In this document: positions 28,345 to 37,004 of the stretch, one piece after another
Layout: each line of letters opens with the position of its first letter
Numbering within the stretch: position 1 is the stretch's first letter
Assembly (NCBI GenBank): GCA_025966315.1
Contig: JAOPUZ010000072.1
Coordinates: forward strand, 1 to 64,000
DNA: 64,000 bases
Reading direction: 5' to 3'
Source of the DNA: Frankiales bacterium
GTDB lineage: Bacteria > Actinomycetota > Actinomycetes > Mycobacteriales > Jatrophihabitantaceae
The notes under the pieces: model-generated
Told to the model about the DNA's origin: nothing
The model's database searches: none
Seen by the model: only the letters and a program-made list of their open reading frames with translations
Made by a program: the position numbers and the translations under genes

Positions 28345-30168
28345 TCAGCCGAGCAGCAGCAGTTCCAACTCGCCCTCGCCCGCCGAATCGATCCGAATCG
28401 GTACGCCCCAATCCTGTCGGGCCAGGTAACACGCCGGGTGATCTTCAACATCGTCATCACACGAGGCCGCCTGTGCGGTGACGTGCAAGATGCCGCGCGC
28501 GCCGGGGTTGCCGGCCAAGGTCAGCTCGCGGGACAGCTCGGTTCCATCGCCGCCACCCGCGGCGATCAGGCTGGGCGGCGAGCTGCTGATGACCAGCCGG
28601 GTCGCCGGTCCGTACCGGTCGTCCAGCTTGCGTCCGGCAGGAGCGGTGAAACGCACCCGCAGTGCGAACGAGCCGGCGCTGACATCGGTGGAAGGGCGGT
28701 CAGTGCTCAGCAGCGTTTCGCCGGCCGGTTCGGTCGCCCCGACCTCGACCGGGACGAGCCGGTGCGCGTTTGCTTCCACCGCCAACAACACCTCGTCGAC
28801 GAAGACCAGTCCGGATGGCTCGTCCAGGCCGGTACGAATGGTGCTGACCGTGCCGGCGATCGGGTCGTAGCGACGAACCGCCCCGTTGTAGGTGTCGGCT
28901 ACCAGAACGGTGCCGTCCGGGGCGACGGCGACGCCCAATGGATGCTGGAAGCGCGCGCCGGCGGCCGGCCCGTCAACGTGGCCGAAGTCGAACAAGCCCT
29001 CGCCCACGACCGTGGTGAGGATGCCGTCCAGCCCGAGATAGCGGAGCGCGGAGGTCTCGGAATCCACGAACCACAACCGATCTCCGGCCACCGCCAAGCC
29101 GGATGGTTGGGCCAGCCACCCGTCCTGGGCCGGTCCGTCGCGCAGACCCTCGACCGTGGTGCCGGCCAATACGGACACGGCGTCGGTAATGGGATTCCAG
29201 CCCAGCAGCAGGTGCACCCCGGCGGCAGCAATGGCTACCTGGTGCGCGGCCGGCCACCACGCCACATCCCAGGGCGACAGGACCGAGGGAATTGGTCCGG
29301 TCACGGTCTGCACGCCGGCCACCTTGGCCGGCAGGTCGACGGTCGTCGCCACCGTCCCGTCGGACGAGCGCAGGCACACCAGCCGGTGGTGGCCGGTGTC
29401 GGCGACGACCAGATCGAATCCGACCTGCGAAGCGATGCCGGGCGGCAAGACGGTGAGACCGTTCGGCTCGAGCAGATCATGGCCGGCGTCGAGGCGGCGG
29501 CGCAGCTGCTGGCCGTCCAAGCTCAATTCGGCGATGGAATCGTGCCCGGCGTCGGCCGCGAAGAGCGAGTCGCCGAGCCGGACCGCTTTGGCCGGAAAGC
29601 GCAGCTGATGATCGACCGGCTCCGGCGGTTGGTACGGGCTGGCGCCGCGCCGCAGGGTGCCGTCCGCGTCGTGTTCGCGAATGAGCTCGTCGATCACGAT
29701 GGCCAGCGCGCCTACCTGCCCCTCGCCCGCCGCCTGCGCGACCACGTATCCGTTCGGGTCGATCAACAGCAATGTCGGCCACGCGCGAACCGCGTACTGG
29801 CGCCACAGGTACAGGTCGGGATCGTTCAGAACAGGGTGCGCGACGGCGTAGCGCTGGACGGCGGCCGCCACGGCATGATCGGACTTTTCGTGTTCGAACT
29901 TGGGCGAGTGGACGCCCACGATCACCACCTCGTCGCGGTAGCGAGATTCGATGTCGTGCAGTTCATCGAGCACGTGCAGGCAGTTGCCGCAGCAGAACGT
30001 CCAGAAGTCGAGCAGCACGATCTTGCCGCGCAATCCGCGCAGCGACAGTGCGCTATCGGTGTTGAACCAGGTGCCCGATGGGAATTCGGGTGCGCGTATC
30101 GAGGGCGTGCGCACTCGTTCGGACGCACCCGCACTCGGTGGGGTCCGGGGGTTGCCTGAAGTCGTCAC
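28345..30168 (-). CDS. thioredoxin-like + NHL-repeat protein (NHLRC2-like)
   Basis: LRGKIVLLDFWTFCCGNCLHVLDELHDIE followed by NHL-type repeats. Confidence 0.85.
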   Translation of the reverse strand: MTTSGNPRTPPSAGASERVRTPSIRAPEFPSGTWFNTDSALSLRGLRGKIVLLDFWTFCCGNCLHVLDELHDIESRYRDEVVIVGVHSPKFEHEKSDHAVAAAVQRYAVAHPVLNDPDLYLWRQYAVRAWPTLLLIDPNGYVVAQAAGEGQVGALAIVIDELIREHDADGTLRRGASPYQPPEPVDHQLRFPAKAVRLGDSLFAADAGHDSIAELSLDGQQLRRRLDAGHDLLEPNGLTVLPPGIASQVGFDLVVADTGHHRLVCLRSSDGTVATTVDLPAKVAGVQTVTGPIPSVLSPWDVAWWPAAHQVAIAAAGVHLLLGWNPITDAVSVLAGTTVEGLRDGPAQDGWLAQPSGLAVAGDRLWFVDSETSALRYLGLDGILTTVVGEGLFDFGHVDGPAAGARFQHPLGVAVAPDGTVLVADTYNGAVRRYDPIAGTVSTIRTGLDEPSGLVFVDEVLLAVEANAHRLVPVEVGATEPAGETLLSTDRPSTDVSAGSFALRVRFTAPAGRKLDDRYGPATRLVISSSPPSLIAAGGGDGTELSRELTLAGNPGARGILHVTAQAASCDDDVEDHPACYLARQDWGVPIRIDSAGEGELELLLLG

Positions 30169-30297
30169 AGTTCGGTCAACGAGCGAGGGTGCCCGGGCAT
30201 TTCGGAGAACTCGAGAACCCGGGTGGTTTGCCCCAACGGGTCGCTGGCGGCAACGACATAGCTGAGCGCGAAGGCCGGTTCCGCCACAGAGAACGCG

Positions 30298-30333
30298 AAA
30301 GGCCCGTTCCCCCTCAAGGGGGAACGGGCCTTT
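30298..30333 (-). terminator. intrinsic-type terminator hairpin
   Basis: AAAGGCCCGTTCCCCCT-CA-AGGGGGAACGGGCCTTT, 17-nt perfect arms. Confidence 0.85.
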
Positions 30334-30422
30334 GCTACGTAGTGGTCAGCGGTCGGGACGGGTGTCCCGGTGCTGAGCGACGTCGTCAGTCGAGCGTGGT
30401 GTCGGCTGGCTCGGCGACTTGC

Positions 30423-30560
30423 TTAGCGGCTGACGTCCTGACGGGCGGCAGCGGCCAGCAGGTCACTGCGCATCGCCGGCGAGGCGGACTCGAGGACCCG
30501 CTCGAACTGACGGACGGCGCGACGCTGACGGAGCTTCTGCTTCAGGTTGTTCGTGCTCAT
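30423..30560 (-). CDS. 45-aa small protein
   Basis: MSTNNLKQKLRQRRAVRQFERVLESASPAMRSDLLAAAARQDVSR* with GAAGGGA upstream; below the ORF-track length cutoff; terminator downstream. Confidence 0.75.
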   Translation of the reverse strand: MSTNNLKQKLRQRRAVRQFERVLESASPAMRSDLLAAAARQDVSR

Positions 30561-30826
30561 GATGCCCATTCCCTTCGATCGCAATCATGCGATCTCGTGC
30601 GCCCTTGATATTTATCGAGATCGGTAGACCAAGCGCATGGACGCTGCCTCGCTGGTCGTACCCGGCTGTCAATCTCGATCTGTATCTATTCTGAGTCGAT
30701 CCGCCGTACATATCGAATCTCGGTGACTCAATGTGGTTAACGCCACCTAGTTTGGAGACATTCCAGCAAAGCTTGAGAGCCGGATCACTGCGCTATGCGT
30801 GCCGCCTCGGACCTACGCTTCGAGGT

Positions 30827-31309
30827 ATGACCATTGCTGACGTTCAGATCGCCCCGCTTCTCGGCGGCGCAGACAATCTCGCTCCGCGACCCGGCATCAC
30901 CACTCTCGTGGTGAACGTGGCGTCCAAGTGCGGCTTGACCCCGCAGTACGAGGGTCTCGAGCGACTCCAAGAGAAGTACGGTGACCGCGGCTTTACCGTG
31001 CTCGGTGTGCCGTGCAACCAGTTCAAGGGCCAGGAGCCGGGTACGAGCGAGGAGATCGCGGAATTCTGCTCCGCGACCTACGGCGTGACCTTCCCGCTGA
31101 CCGAGAAGGTCGAGGTGAACGGTCCCGGGCGGCACCCGCTCTACGCCGAGCTCGTCGATGTACCCGACGCCGAGGGCTACACCGGCGACATCCGGTGGAA
31201 CTTCGAGAAGTTCCTGATTGCCCCGGACGGCAGGATCAGCCGCTTCGACCCGCAGACCCAGCCCGAGGCCGAGCCGGTCATCGCGGCGATCGAGTCCGCC
31301 CTGGGCTGA
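30827..31309 (+). CDS. glutathione peroxidase family protein
   Basis: VVNVASKCGLTPQYEGLERLQEKYGDRGFTVLGVPCNQFKGQEPG...WNFEKFLI. Confidence 0.93.
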   Translation: MTIADVQIAPLLGGADNLAPRPGITTLVVNVASKCGLTPQYEGLERLQEKYGDRGFTVLGVPCNQFKGQEPGTSEEIAEFCSATYGVTFPLTEKVEVNGPGRHPLYAELVDVPDAEGYTGDIRWNFEKFLIAPDGRISRFDPQTQPEAEPVIAAIESALG

Positions 31310-31317
31310 GTCGCTCG

Positions 31318-31368
31318 CGATTCTGGGAGCGTTCTGGTCGCTGGATCACCGGATGGCTCCCAGAATCG
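31318..31368. terminator. inverted repeat between convergent genes
   Basis: CGATTCTGGGAGC / GCTCCCAGAATCG, 13-bp perfect arms, 25-nt spacer. Confidence 0.6.
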
Positions 31369-31372
31369 AGCG

Positions 31373-32938
31373 TTAGAGCTGAGCCAGGCCGGGGTCGTGC
31401 AGCAACGCCGCCAGGTCGGCCAGGAACTGCGAGCCCTGCTGCCCATCCACCGAACGGTGATCAAACGACACCGCCAGTTGGGTGACCCAGCGTGGTTCGA
31501 TCCGCTCATCCGCTCCTTCGCCGACCACCCACGGTTGGCGTCGGATCGCGCCCATCGCCACGATCGCGGCCTCGCCCGGGTTCAGGATCGGCGTGCCGGT
31601 GTCGACGCCGAACACTCCGACGTTGGTGATCGTGATCGTGCCGCCGGCCATGTCGGCGGGCGAGGTACGGCCCGCGCGGGCGGTATCGGTCAACGCACCG
31701 ATTGCGGTCGCGAGCTCGAGCAAGGTCATGGACTGGGCGCTCTTGATGTTGGGCACGATCAGCCCGCGATCGGTGGCGGCCGCAATCCCCAGGTTGACGT
31801 AGTGCTTGATCACAATGTCGCCCGAGTCGGCGTCCCAGTGAGAGTTGATGATCGGCGTGCGGCCGGCCGCCCACAGCAGGGCCCGAGCCACGAACAGCAA
31901 CGGTGAGACTTTGAGGTCGCGGAATTCTCGCCGCGCCGACACCCGGTCGCGGAGTTCCATCATCGCGGTGACGTCCACCGTCACGAATTCGGTCACGTGA
32001 GGTGCGGTGAACGCAGAGGCGACCATTGCTGCCGCGGTGTGCTTGCGAACGCCCTTGATCGGGACGCGGGTTTCGCCGCCCGTGGGTGCGCGGCCCGGCC
32101 GTCCGTCGGTCCGTGCGTCCGGCTGGCGTTGGGCTGCTTCCTGGATGTCGTTGCGAGAGATGGTTCCGTTGGGGCCGGTGGGTGCGACCCGGAACAGGTC
32201 CACGCCCAGAGTCTTGGCCAGTTTGCGCACCGGCGGCTTGGCCAGCACATCGAGGTTTTCGAAGGACGCCGGGTTATCAATGGACGCCGGGTTCTCGAAC
32301 GTCAGCGGGTTCTCGAACGCGGCGGGTCCCTCGGCCTGCTTGGCGGCGACTTGGCGCGGTGCCGCGGACAGTGCCGTCGCGGGCGGGTGGACGCCGAACG
32401 CATCGTTCGCGCTGGGCGCCAGCTCTGACGTTGTCCGGCGCCGGCGTCGGCCCCGCTCACCGGCCACGCCGTACCCGACGAGTACCGCCTCTCGCTTGGG
32501 GGACGTCGCGTCGCCGGCGGGCTGGTCGGCTGAACCGTCCGCCGGCAGCGCGGGGATCAGCTCTTCGGCCGAACCAGGCCGGCCGGCTGCGCTGCCGCCA
32601 GCCGGTGAGGCGTCGGGTCCGGAGCTGGTCGGCCCGCCTACCGGTCGTACGTCCGGCTGAACCGGTTGGTCCGGCTGGGCGGGAAGTTCGCCGGCACCGA
32701 CCCGGATGGAGATGATGGGCCGGCCGACTTCGACGGTGGCGCCCTCCGGGTAGTGCAGTTGGGTCACGACGCCCGCGAACGGCGACGGCAACTCGACCGC
32801 GGCCTTGGCCGTCTCGACCTCGACCAGCACCTGGTTCACGACGACCGAGTCGCCGACTGCGACGTCCCACCGCAGGATGTCGGCCTCGGTCAGGCCCTCA
32901 CCCACGTCGGGCAGCTTGAAATCCTTGAGTTCAGCCAC
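31373..32938 (-). CDS. 2-oxo acid dehydrogenase E2 (dihydrolipoamide acyltransferase)
   Basis: Lipoyl domain VEVETAKAAVELPSPFAG; peripheral subunit domain; catalytic VSFDHRSVDGQQGSQFLADL. Confidence 0.92.
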   Translation of the reverse strand: MAELKDFKLPDVGEGLTEADILRWDVAVGDSVVVNQVLVEVETAKAAVELPSPFAGVVTQLHYPEGATVEVGRPIISIRVGAGELPAQPDQPVQPDVRPVGGPTSSGPDASPAGGSAAGRPGSAEELIPALPADGSADQPAGDATSPKREAVLVGYGVAGERGRRRRRTTSELAPSANDAFGVHPPATALSAAPRQVAAKQAEGPAAFENPLTFENPASIDNPASFENLDVLAKPPVRKLAKTLGVDLFRVAPTGPNGTISRNDIQEAAQRQPDARTDGRPGRAPTGGETRVPIKGVRKHTAAAMVASAFTAPHVTEFVTVDVTAMMELRDRVSARREFRDLKVSPLLFVARALLWAAGRTPIINSHWDADSGDIVIKHYVNLGIAAATDRGLIVPNIKSAQSMTLLELATAIGALTDTARAGRTSPADMAGGTITITNVGVFGVDTGTPILNPGEAAIVAMGAIRRQPWVVGEGADERIEPRWVTQLAVSFDHRSVDGQQGSQFLADLAALLHDPGLAQL

Positions 32939-32998
32939 GATTCCTCGTTCTCACGCTGTTTGGGTGGGTTGCGCGCCGACATCGCGGCCCGATGGCGA

Positions 32999-33988
32999 TC
33001 AGAAACCGAACGAGCGGTCCACCGCGTCGAGAATCCGATCGACGTCCGGCAGCCAGTCCTCTTCGATCCGGCTCGGTGGGTACGGGGTGTCGAACCCGCC
33101 TACCCGCAGCACCGGCGCCTCGAGTGAGTAGAACGCCCGCTCCTGCACTCGCGCCGCGATCTCGGCCCCCATGCCGAGGTTCACGGCCGCCTCGTGGATC
33201 ACGATCAGACGTCCGGTGCGACGGACCGACTCGACCACCGTGCCGATGTCGATCGGCGACAGCGATCGCAGATCGATGACTTCCAGCTCGCGGCCGTCCT
33301 CGACCGCGGCCTTGGCGGCATCGAGCGCGGTTGCCACCATCGGGCCGTACGCGAGCAGCGTGGCGTCGCTGCCTGGTCGTACGATCCGCGCCTTGTGCAG
33401 CGGCGGGACCGAGCTGGCGTCGGACAGGTCCACCGGGCCCTTGCCCCAGTACCGGCGCTTCGGCTCGAAGAAGACCACCGGATCGTCGGACTCGATCGAC
33501 TGCCGCAGCATCCAGTAGGCGTCCGCCGGGTTCGCGCACGAAACAACCTTGAGGCCTGCGGTATGGGCGAAATACGCCTCCGGCGACTCGGAATGGTGCT
33601 CGACCGCCCCGATCCCGCCGCCGAACGGAATCCTGATCACGATCGGCATCTTCACGTTTCCGAGCGAGCGGTTGTGGAACTTGGCCACCTGGCTGACGAT
33701 CTGGTCGAAGGCCGGGTAGACGAAGCCGTCGAACTGGATCTCACAGACCGGGCGATAGCCCCGGATGGCGAGCCCGACCGCGGAACCGATGATGCCCGAT
33801 TCAGCCAGCGGGGTGTCGATGATGCGGTCCTCGCCGAAGTCCTTCTGCAGGGCATCGGTGATCCGGAAGACGCCGCCGAGCTTGCCCACGTCCTCGCCCA
33901 TGATCACGACCTTGGGATCGCGTTCCAAGCTGTGCCGCATGGCCGTGTTCAGCGCCTTGGCCATGGTCAGGGTTTCGAGCCCGCTCAT
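32999..33988 (-). CDS. 2-oxo acid dehydrogenase E1 beta
   Basis: GEDVGKLGGVFRITDALQKDFGEDRIIDTPLAESGIIGSAVGLA. Confidence 0.92.
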   Translation of the reverse strand: MSGLETLTMAKALNTAMRHSLERDPKVVIMGEDVGKLGGVFRITDALQKDFGEDRIIDTPLAESGIIGSAVGLAIRGYRPVCEIQFDGFVYPAFDQIVSQVAKFHNRSLGNVKMPIVIRIPFGGGIGAVEHHSESPEAYFAHTAGLKVVSCANPADAYWMLRQSIESDDPVVFFEPKRRYWGKGPVDLSDASSVPPLHKARIVRPGSDATLLAYGPMVATALDAAKAAVEDGRELEVIDLRSLSPIDIGTVVESVRRTGRLIVIHEAAVNLGMGAEIAARVQERAFYSLEAPVLRVGGFDTPYPPSRIEEDWLPDVDRILDAVDRSFGF

Positions 33989-35130
33989 GAGGAAGCCACC
34001 GGCTCGTCGATCTGGTGCGCACCGTCTTCGAAGGATGCGAGGTATTCGGCGTAGCCGGCCTTCTGCTCGGCCAGTTCCTCGGTCATCTCGGCGTACACCC
34101 CGTCGAAGACCGACAACGGCGACGGATCCTGCAGCGCGCGGCAGCCGGCCCGGACCCGTACGGCCAGCGCCTCAGACTCGGCTTCCAGCTCGTCGAAGAA
34201 GTCCTGCCCGGCGCCGGCCTGCCGGATCAGGTACGCGCGAACGCGCTCGATCGGGTCGCGTAACCGCCAGGTCTCGAGCTCGTCGCTCAGCCGGTAGCGG
34301 GTCGGGTCGTCGGAGGTGGTGTGGGCGCCCATCCGGTAGGTGTACGCCTCGATCAGGGTGGGTCCCTGGCCGGAGCGGGCCTCGTCCAGCGCCATCCGGG
34401 TCACGGCGAGGCAGGCCAGGACATCGTTGCCGTCGATCCGGATGCCCGGAAACCCGAAGCCGGCCGAGCGTTGGAACAGCGGCACCTTGCTCTGGCGTTC
34501 AACCGGCTCGGAGATGGCCCACTGATTGTTCTGGCAATAGAAGACGACGGGCAGGTTGCCGGCCGCGGCCCAGATCATGGCCTCGTTGACGTCGCCCTGG
34601 CTGGACGCCCCGTCGCCGAAGAAGGTCAGTACGGCGGTGTCGCGATCCGGCTCGCCGGTGCCGACGGCGCCGTCGCGGGTCACGCCCATCGCGTAGCCGA
34701 CCGCATGCAGGGTCTGCGCTCCGATCACGATCGTGTACAGGTTGAAATTGTTCTCGTTCGGGTTCCAGCCACCCAGGCTGACGCCGCGGAACATGCCGAG
34801 CAGGGTCAAGGGGTCGACATCGCGACACCAGGCCACGCCGTGTTCGCGGTAGGTCGGAAAGGCCATGTCCTGGGTTCGCAGCGCCCGACCGGCGCCGACT
34901 TGTGCCGCCTCTTGGCCCAGGCAGGACGCCCACAGCCCGAGCTCGCCCTGCCGTTGCAGGGCGGTGGCTTCGGCATCGAACCGGCGTACCAGGACCAGAT
35001 CGCGATACAGGGCCTGGATCTCGTCGTCGCTGATATCCAGCGGAAAGTCGGGATGCGAGACCCGGACACCTTCCGGGGTCAGCAACTGGACCAGGTCCGG
35101 CTCGGGCGGTACGTGACCGTGCAGTGACAT
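33985..35130 (-). CDS. 2-oxo acid dehydrogenase E1 alpha
   Basis: LTFFGDGASSQGDVNEAMIWAAAGNLPVVFYCQNNQWAIS TPP motif; 4-nt overlap with E1 beta. Confidence 0.92.
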   Translation of the reverse strand: MSLHGHVPPEPDLVQLLTPEGVRVSHPDFPLDISDDEIQALYRDLVLVRRFDAEATALQRQGELGLWASCLGQEAAQVGAGRALRTQDMAFPTYREHGVAWCRDVDPLTLLGMFRGVSLGGWNPNENNFNLYTIVIGAQTLHAVGYAMGVTRDGAVGTGEPDRDTAVLTFFGDGASSQGDVNEAMIWAAAGNLPVVFYCQNNQWAISEPVERQSKVPLFQRSAGFGFPGIRIDGNDVLACLAVTRMALDEARSGQGPTLIEAYTYRMGAHTTSDDPTRYRLSDELETWRLRDPIERVRAYLIRQAGAGQDFFDELEAESEALAVRVRAGCRALQDPSPLSVFDGVYAEMTEELAEQKAGYAEYLASFEDGAHQIDEPVASS

Positions 35131-35349
35131 CGGGCGCGCTCCTCGTCGTACGAGCACCGGTGGCGGGATCACCGTCAGGTGCTGACCACGTTGGTGATCG
35201 TTTCTGCTGATCGACGGTGAACCAGGGGTGTCGGTGCGCCGTCGAGCGGGTGCTTTTCATCCTCGCATGACATCGGTGCGGACTGCGATTGTGCCGGGCG
35301 GATTTGGGCGGGGCGAGTTGATTCGTTGCCCCGCCACACTAACTTCCGA

Positions 35350-35382
35350 AACGCTGTACTGCGGTGTTAGCAGTACAGCGTT
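35350..35382. promoter_or_regulatory. candidate PadR operator
   Basis: AACGCTGTACTGC-ggtgtta-GCAGTACAGCGTT, 13-bp perfect arms, 21 bp upstream of the PadR start. Confidence 0.75.
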
Positions 35383-35402
35383 ATCCGTAGTACCGTCCAA
35401 TC

Positions 35403-35735
35403 ATGGATAGCACCCAGTTGCTTAAAGGCGTTCTTGATCTCGCCGTTCTCGCCGTGCTGCGAGACGCCGACGGTTACGGCTACGACATCGTGCGACGGTT
35501 GCGGCAAGCGGGATTGGACGAGGTCGGTGACGCGTCGGTGTACGGCACGCTGCGGCGGCTGTTCCAGGCCGGTTCGCTGACCACCTACGTACTGCCCAGC
35601 GAGGAAGGCCCGCATCGCAAGTACTACGCGCTGAACAAGGCCGGCCATTCCCAGCTCGAACTCGCGGGCAAGGTCTGGCGAAAATTCGCCGATTCCATGA
35701 ACGGCCTGCTTGCGGAGAACGGGGTGGCGGCATGA
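35403..35735 (+). CDS. PadR family transcriptional regulator
   Basis: LLKGVLDLAVLAVLRDADGYGYDIVRRLRQAGLDEVGDASVYGTLRRLFQAG. Confidence 0.92.
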   Translation: MDSTQLLKGVLDLAVLAVLRDADGYGYDIVRRLRQAGLDEVGDASVYGTLRRLFQAGSLTTYVLPSEEGPHRKYYALNKAGHSQLELAGKVWRKFADSMNGLLAENGVAA

Positions 35736-36850
35736 CGACGGCGACCACAGTCGAGATCGAGGAATACTACGAAGCCGTCCGGCTCGCGCTACTGGACCTG
35801 TCCGACGACGTTCGCGACGATCTACTTGACGACTTGCCCGATCACCTGGCCGAGGTTGCCGCCGAGCTGGCGATCGAACGGCCAGACGAGAACGGCCCGA
35901 CTTTGCGCGACCGGTTGGGTGACCCGACCGAGTACGCCGCCGAGCTGCGCGCCGCGGCCGGGCTTGATCCAGGTGAATCGGCCGCGACCCCGAGAATGGC
36001 ACGGCTGCTCCAGTCACTACCCAGCCGCTGGCATCGTGCGGACGCCAGCCTGGGTCGTCTGGTCAGATACGAGCGCCTGAGCGATCTCTGGTCCGCACTT
36101 CGCCCCGGCTGGTGGATCCTGCGCGGCTACGTGGTGGCCCAGCTTGTCTGCCGGTTGACCCGGAGCCGGGTCGAGCCGGTTCCGATGTTCGGCAACAGCC
36201 GCTTCGTTGGATTCATCCTGACGCTGGCGCTGATGATCGGCTCGGTCGCCGTGGGCCGGGTGGTGTCCCAGGGCACCCGGCGAACCCGCCTGCCGTCGAC
36301 TTTGATCAGCCTGGCGCTGGGCCTGGCCGGCCTGATCATCGCTTCCGACCTCACCGGGAACTACGTCCTCAACAGCAGTTCGGCTGCTTCGAACGGCAGT
36401 TACACCAGTTACGGAACCGGGTACACGGGGTACAGCGGGGCCGACCCGTCGGGCATCACCGACCTGTACGCCTACGACAACAAGGGCAACCTGCTGCCCG
36501 GCGTGCGGCTGTACGACCAGCAAGGCAACCCCGTCCAACTGGGCGATCCGAACTGCAACGTAGGTCAGGCCCGGCTGAACGACACCACCGGCGACGGGAC
36601 CTCGGCCTGGATCTACCCGCTCTGCCCGGCCGACCGAGGGCCGTTCGCGGGCGGCCCCGGCGCGGTGGCGAGCACGGCCGGCCCCGACCCGACCGCCACC
36701 ACGAGCTCGTCGGCAACGCCCACGATCTCGCCGACAACCAAGAGCACACCCACAACCAAGAGCACGCCCACAACCAAGAGCACACCCACAACCAAGAGCA
36801 CCCCCACTCCAAGGCCCACGCCGACGCCCAAGGCCCGATCGACTCGCTGA
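35732..36850 (+). CDS. HAAS/DUF1700-like membrane protein with Thr/Pro repeat tail
   Basis: N-terminal helical EIEEYYEAVRLALLDLSDDVRDDLLDDLPDHLAEVAAEL, TM helices, C-terminal TTKSTP repeats; ATGA overlap with PadR. Confidence 0.82.
   Translation: MTTATTVEIEEYYEAVRLALLDLSDDVRDDLLDDLPDHLAEVAAELAIERPDENGPTLRDRLGDPTEYAAELRAAAGLDPGESAATPRMARLLQSLPSRWHRADASLGRLVRYERLSDLWSALRPGWWILRGYVVAQLVCRLTRSRVEPVPMFGNSRFVGFILTLALMIGSVAVGRVVSQGTRRTRLPSTLISLALGLAGLIIASDLTGNYVLNSSSAASNGSYTSYGTGYTGYSGADPSGITDLYAYDNKGNLLPGVRLYDQQGNPVQLGDPNCNVGQARLNDTTGDGTSAWIYPLCPADRGPFAGGPGAVASTAGPDPTATTSSSATPTISPTTKSTPTTKSTPTTKSTPTTKSTPTPRPTPTPKARSTR
36734..36805 (+). repeat. 18-bp in-frame tandem repeat x4 (TTKSTP)
   Basis: ACAACCAAGAGCAC[A/G]CCC-type units read directly. 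Confidence 0.9.
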
Positions 36851-37004
36851 CCGGGTCCGCTCCAACGAGCTGAAACCGACCACAGGCGGCCGCAGGCAGA
36901 TTGGTCGGGTGAACGTCGCATATCCGTCAGGTCGTGTTCACTCCGTTTTCCGTTGGCGCTGAGAGGTTCTTCCTCAGTAGAGGACGAACAACAGCGGAGG
37001 AATC

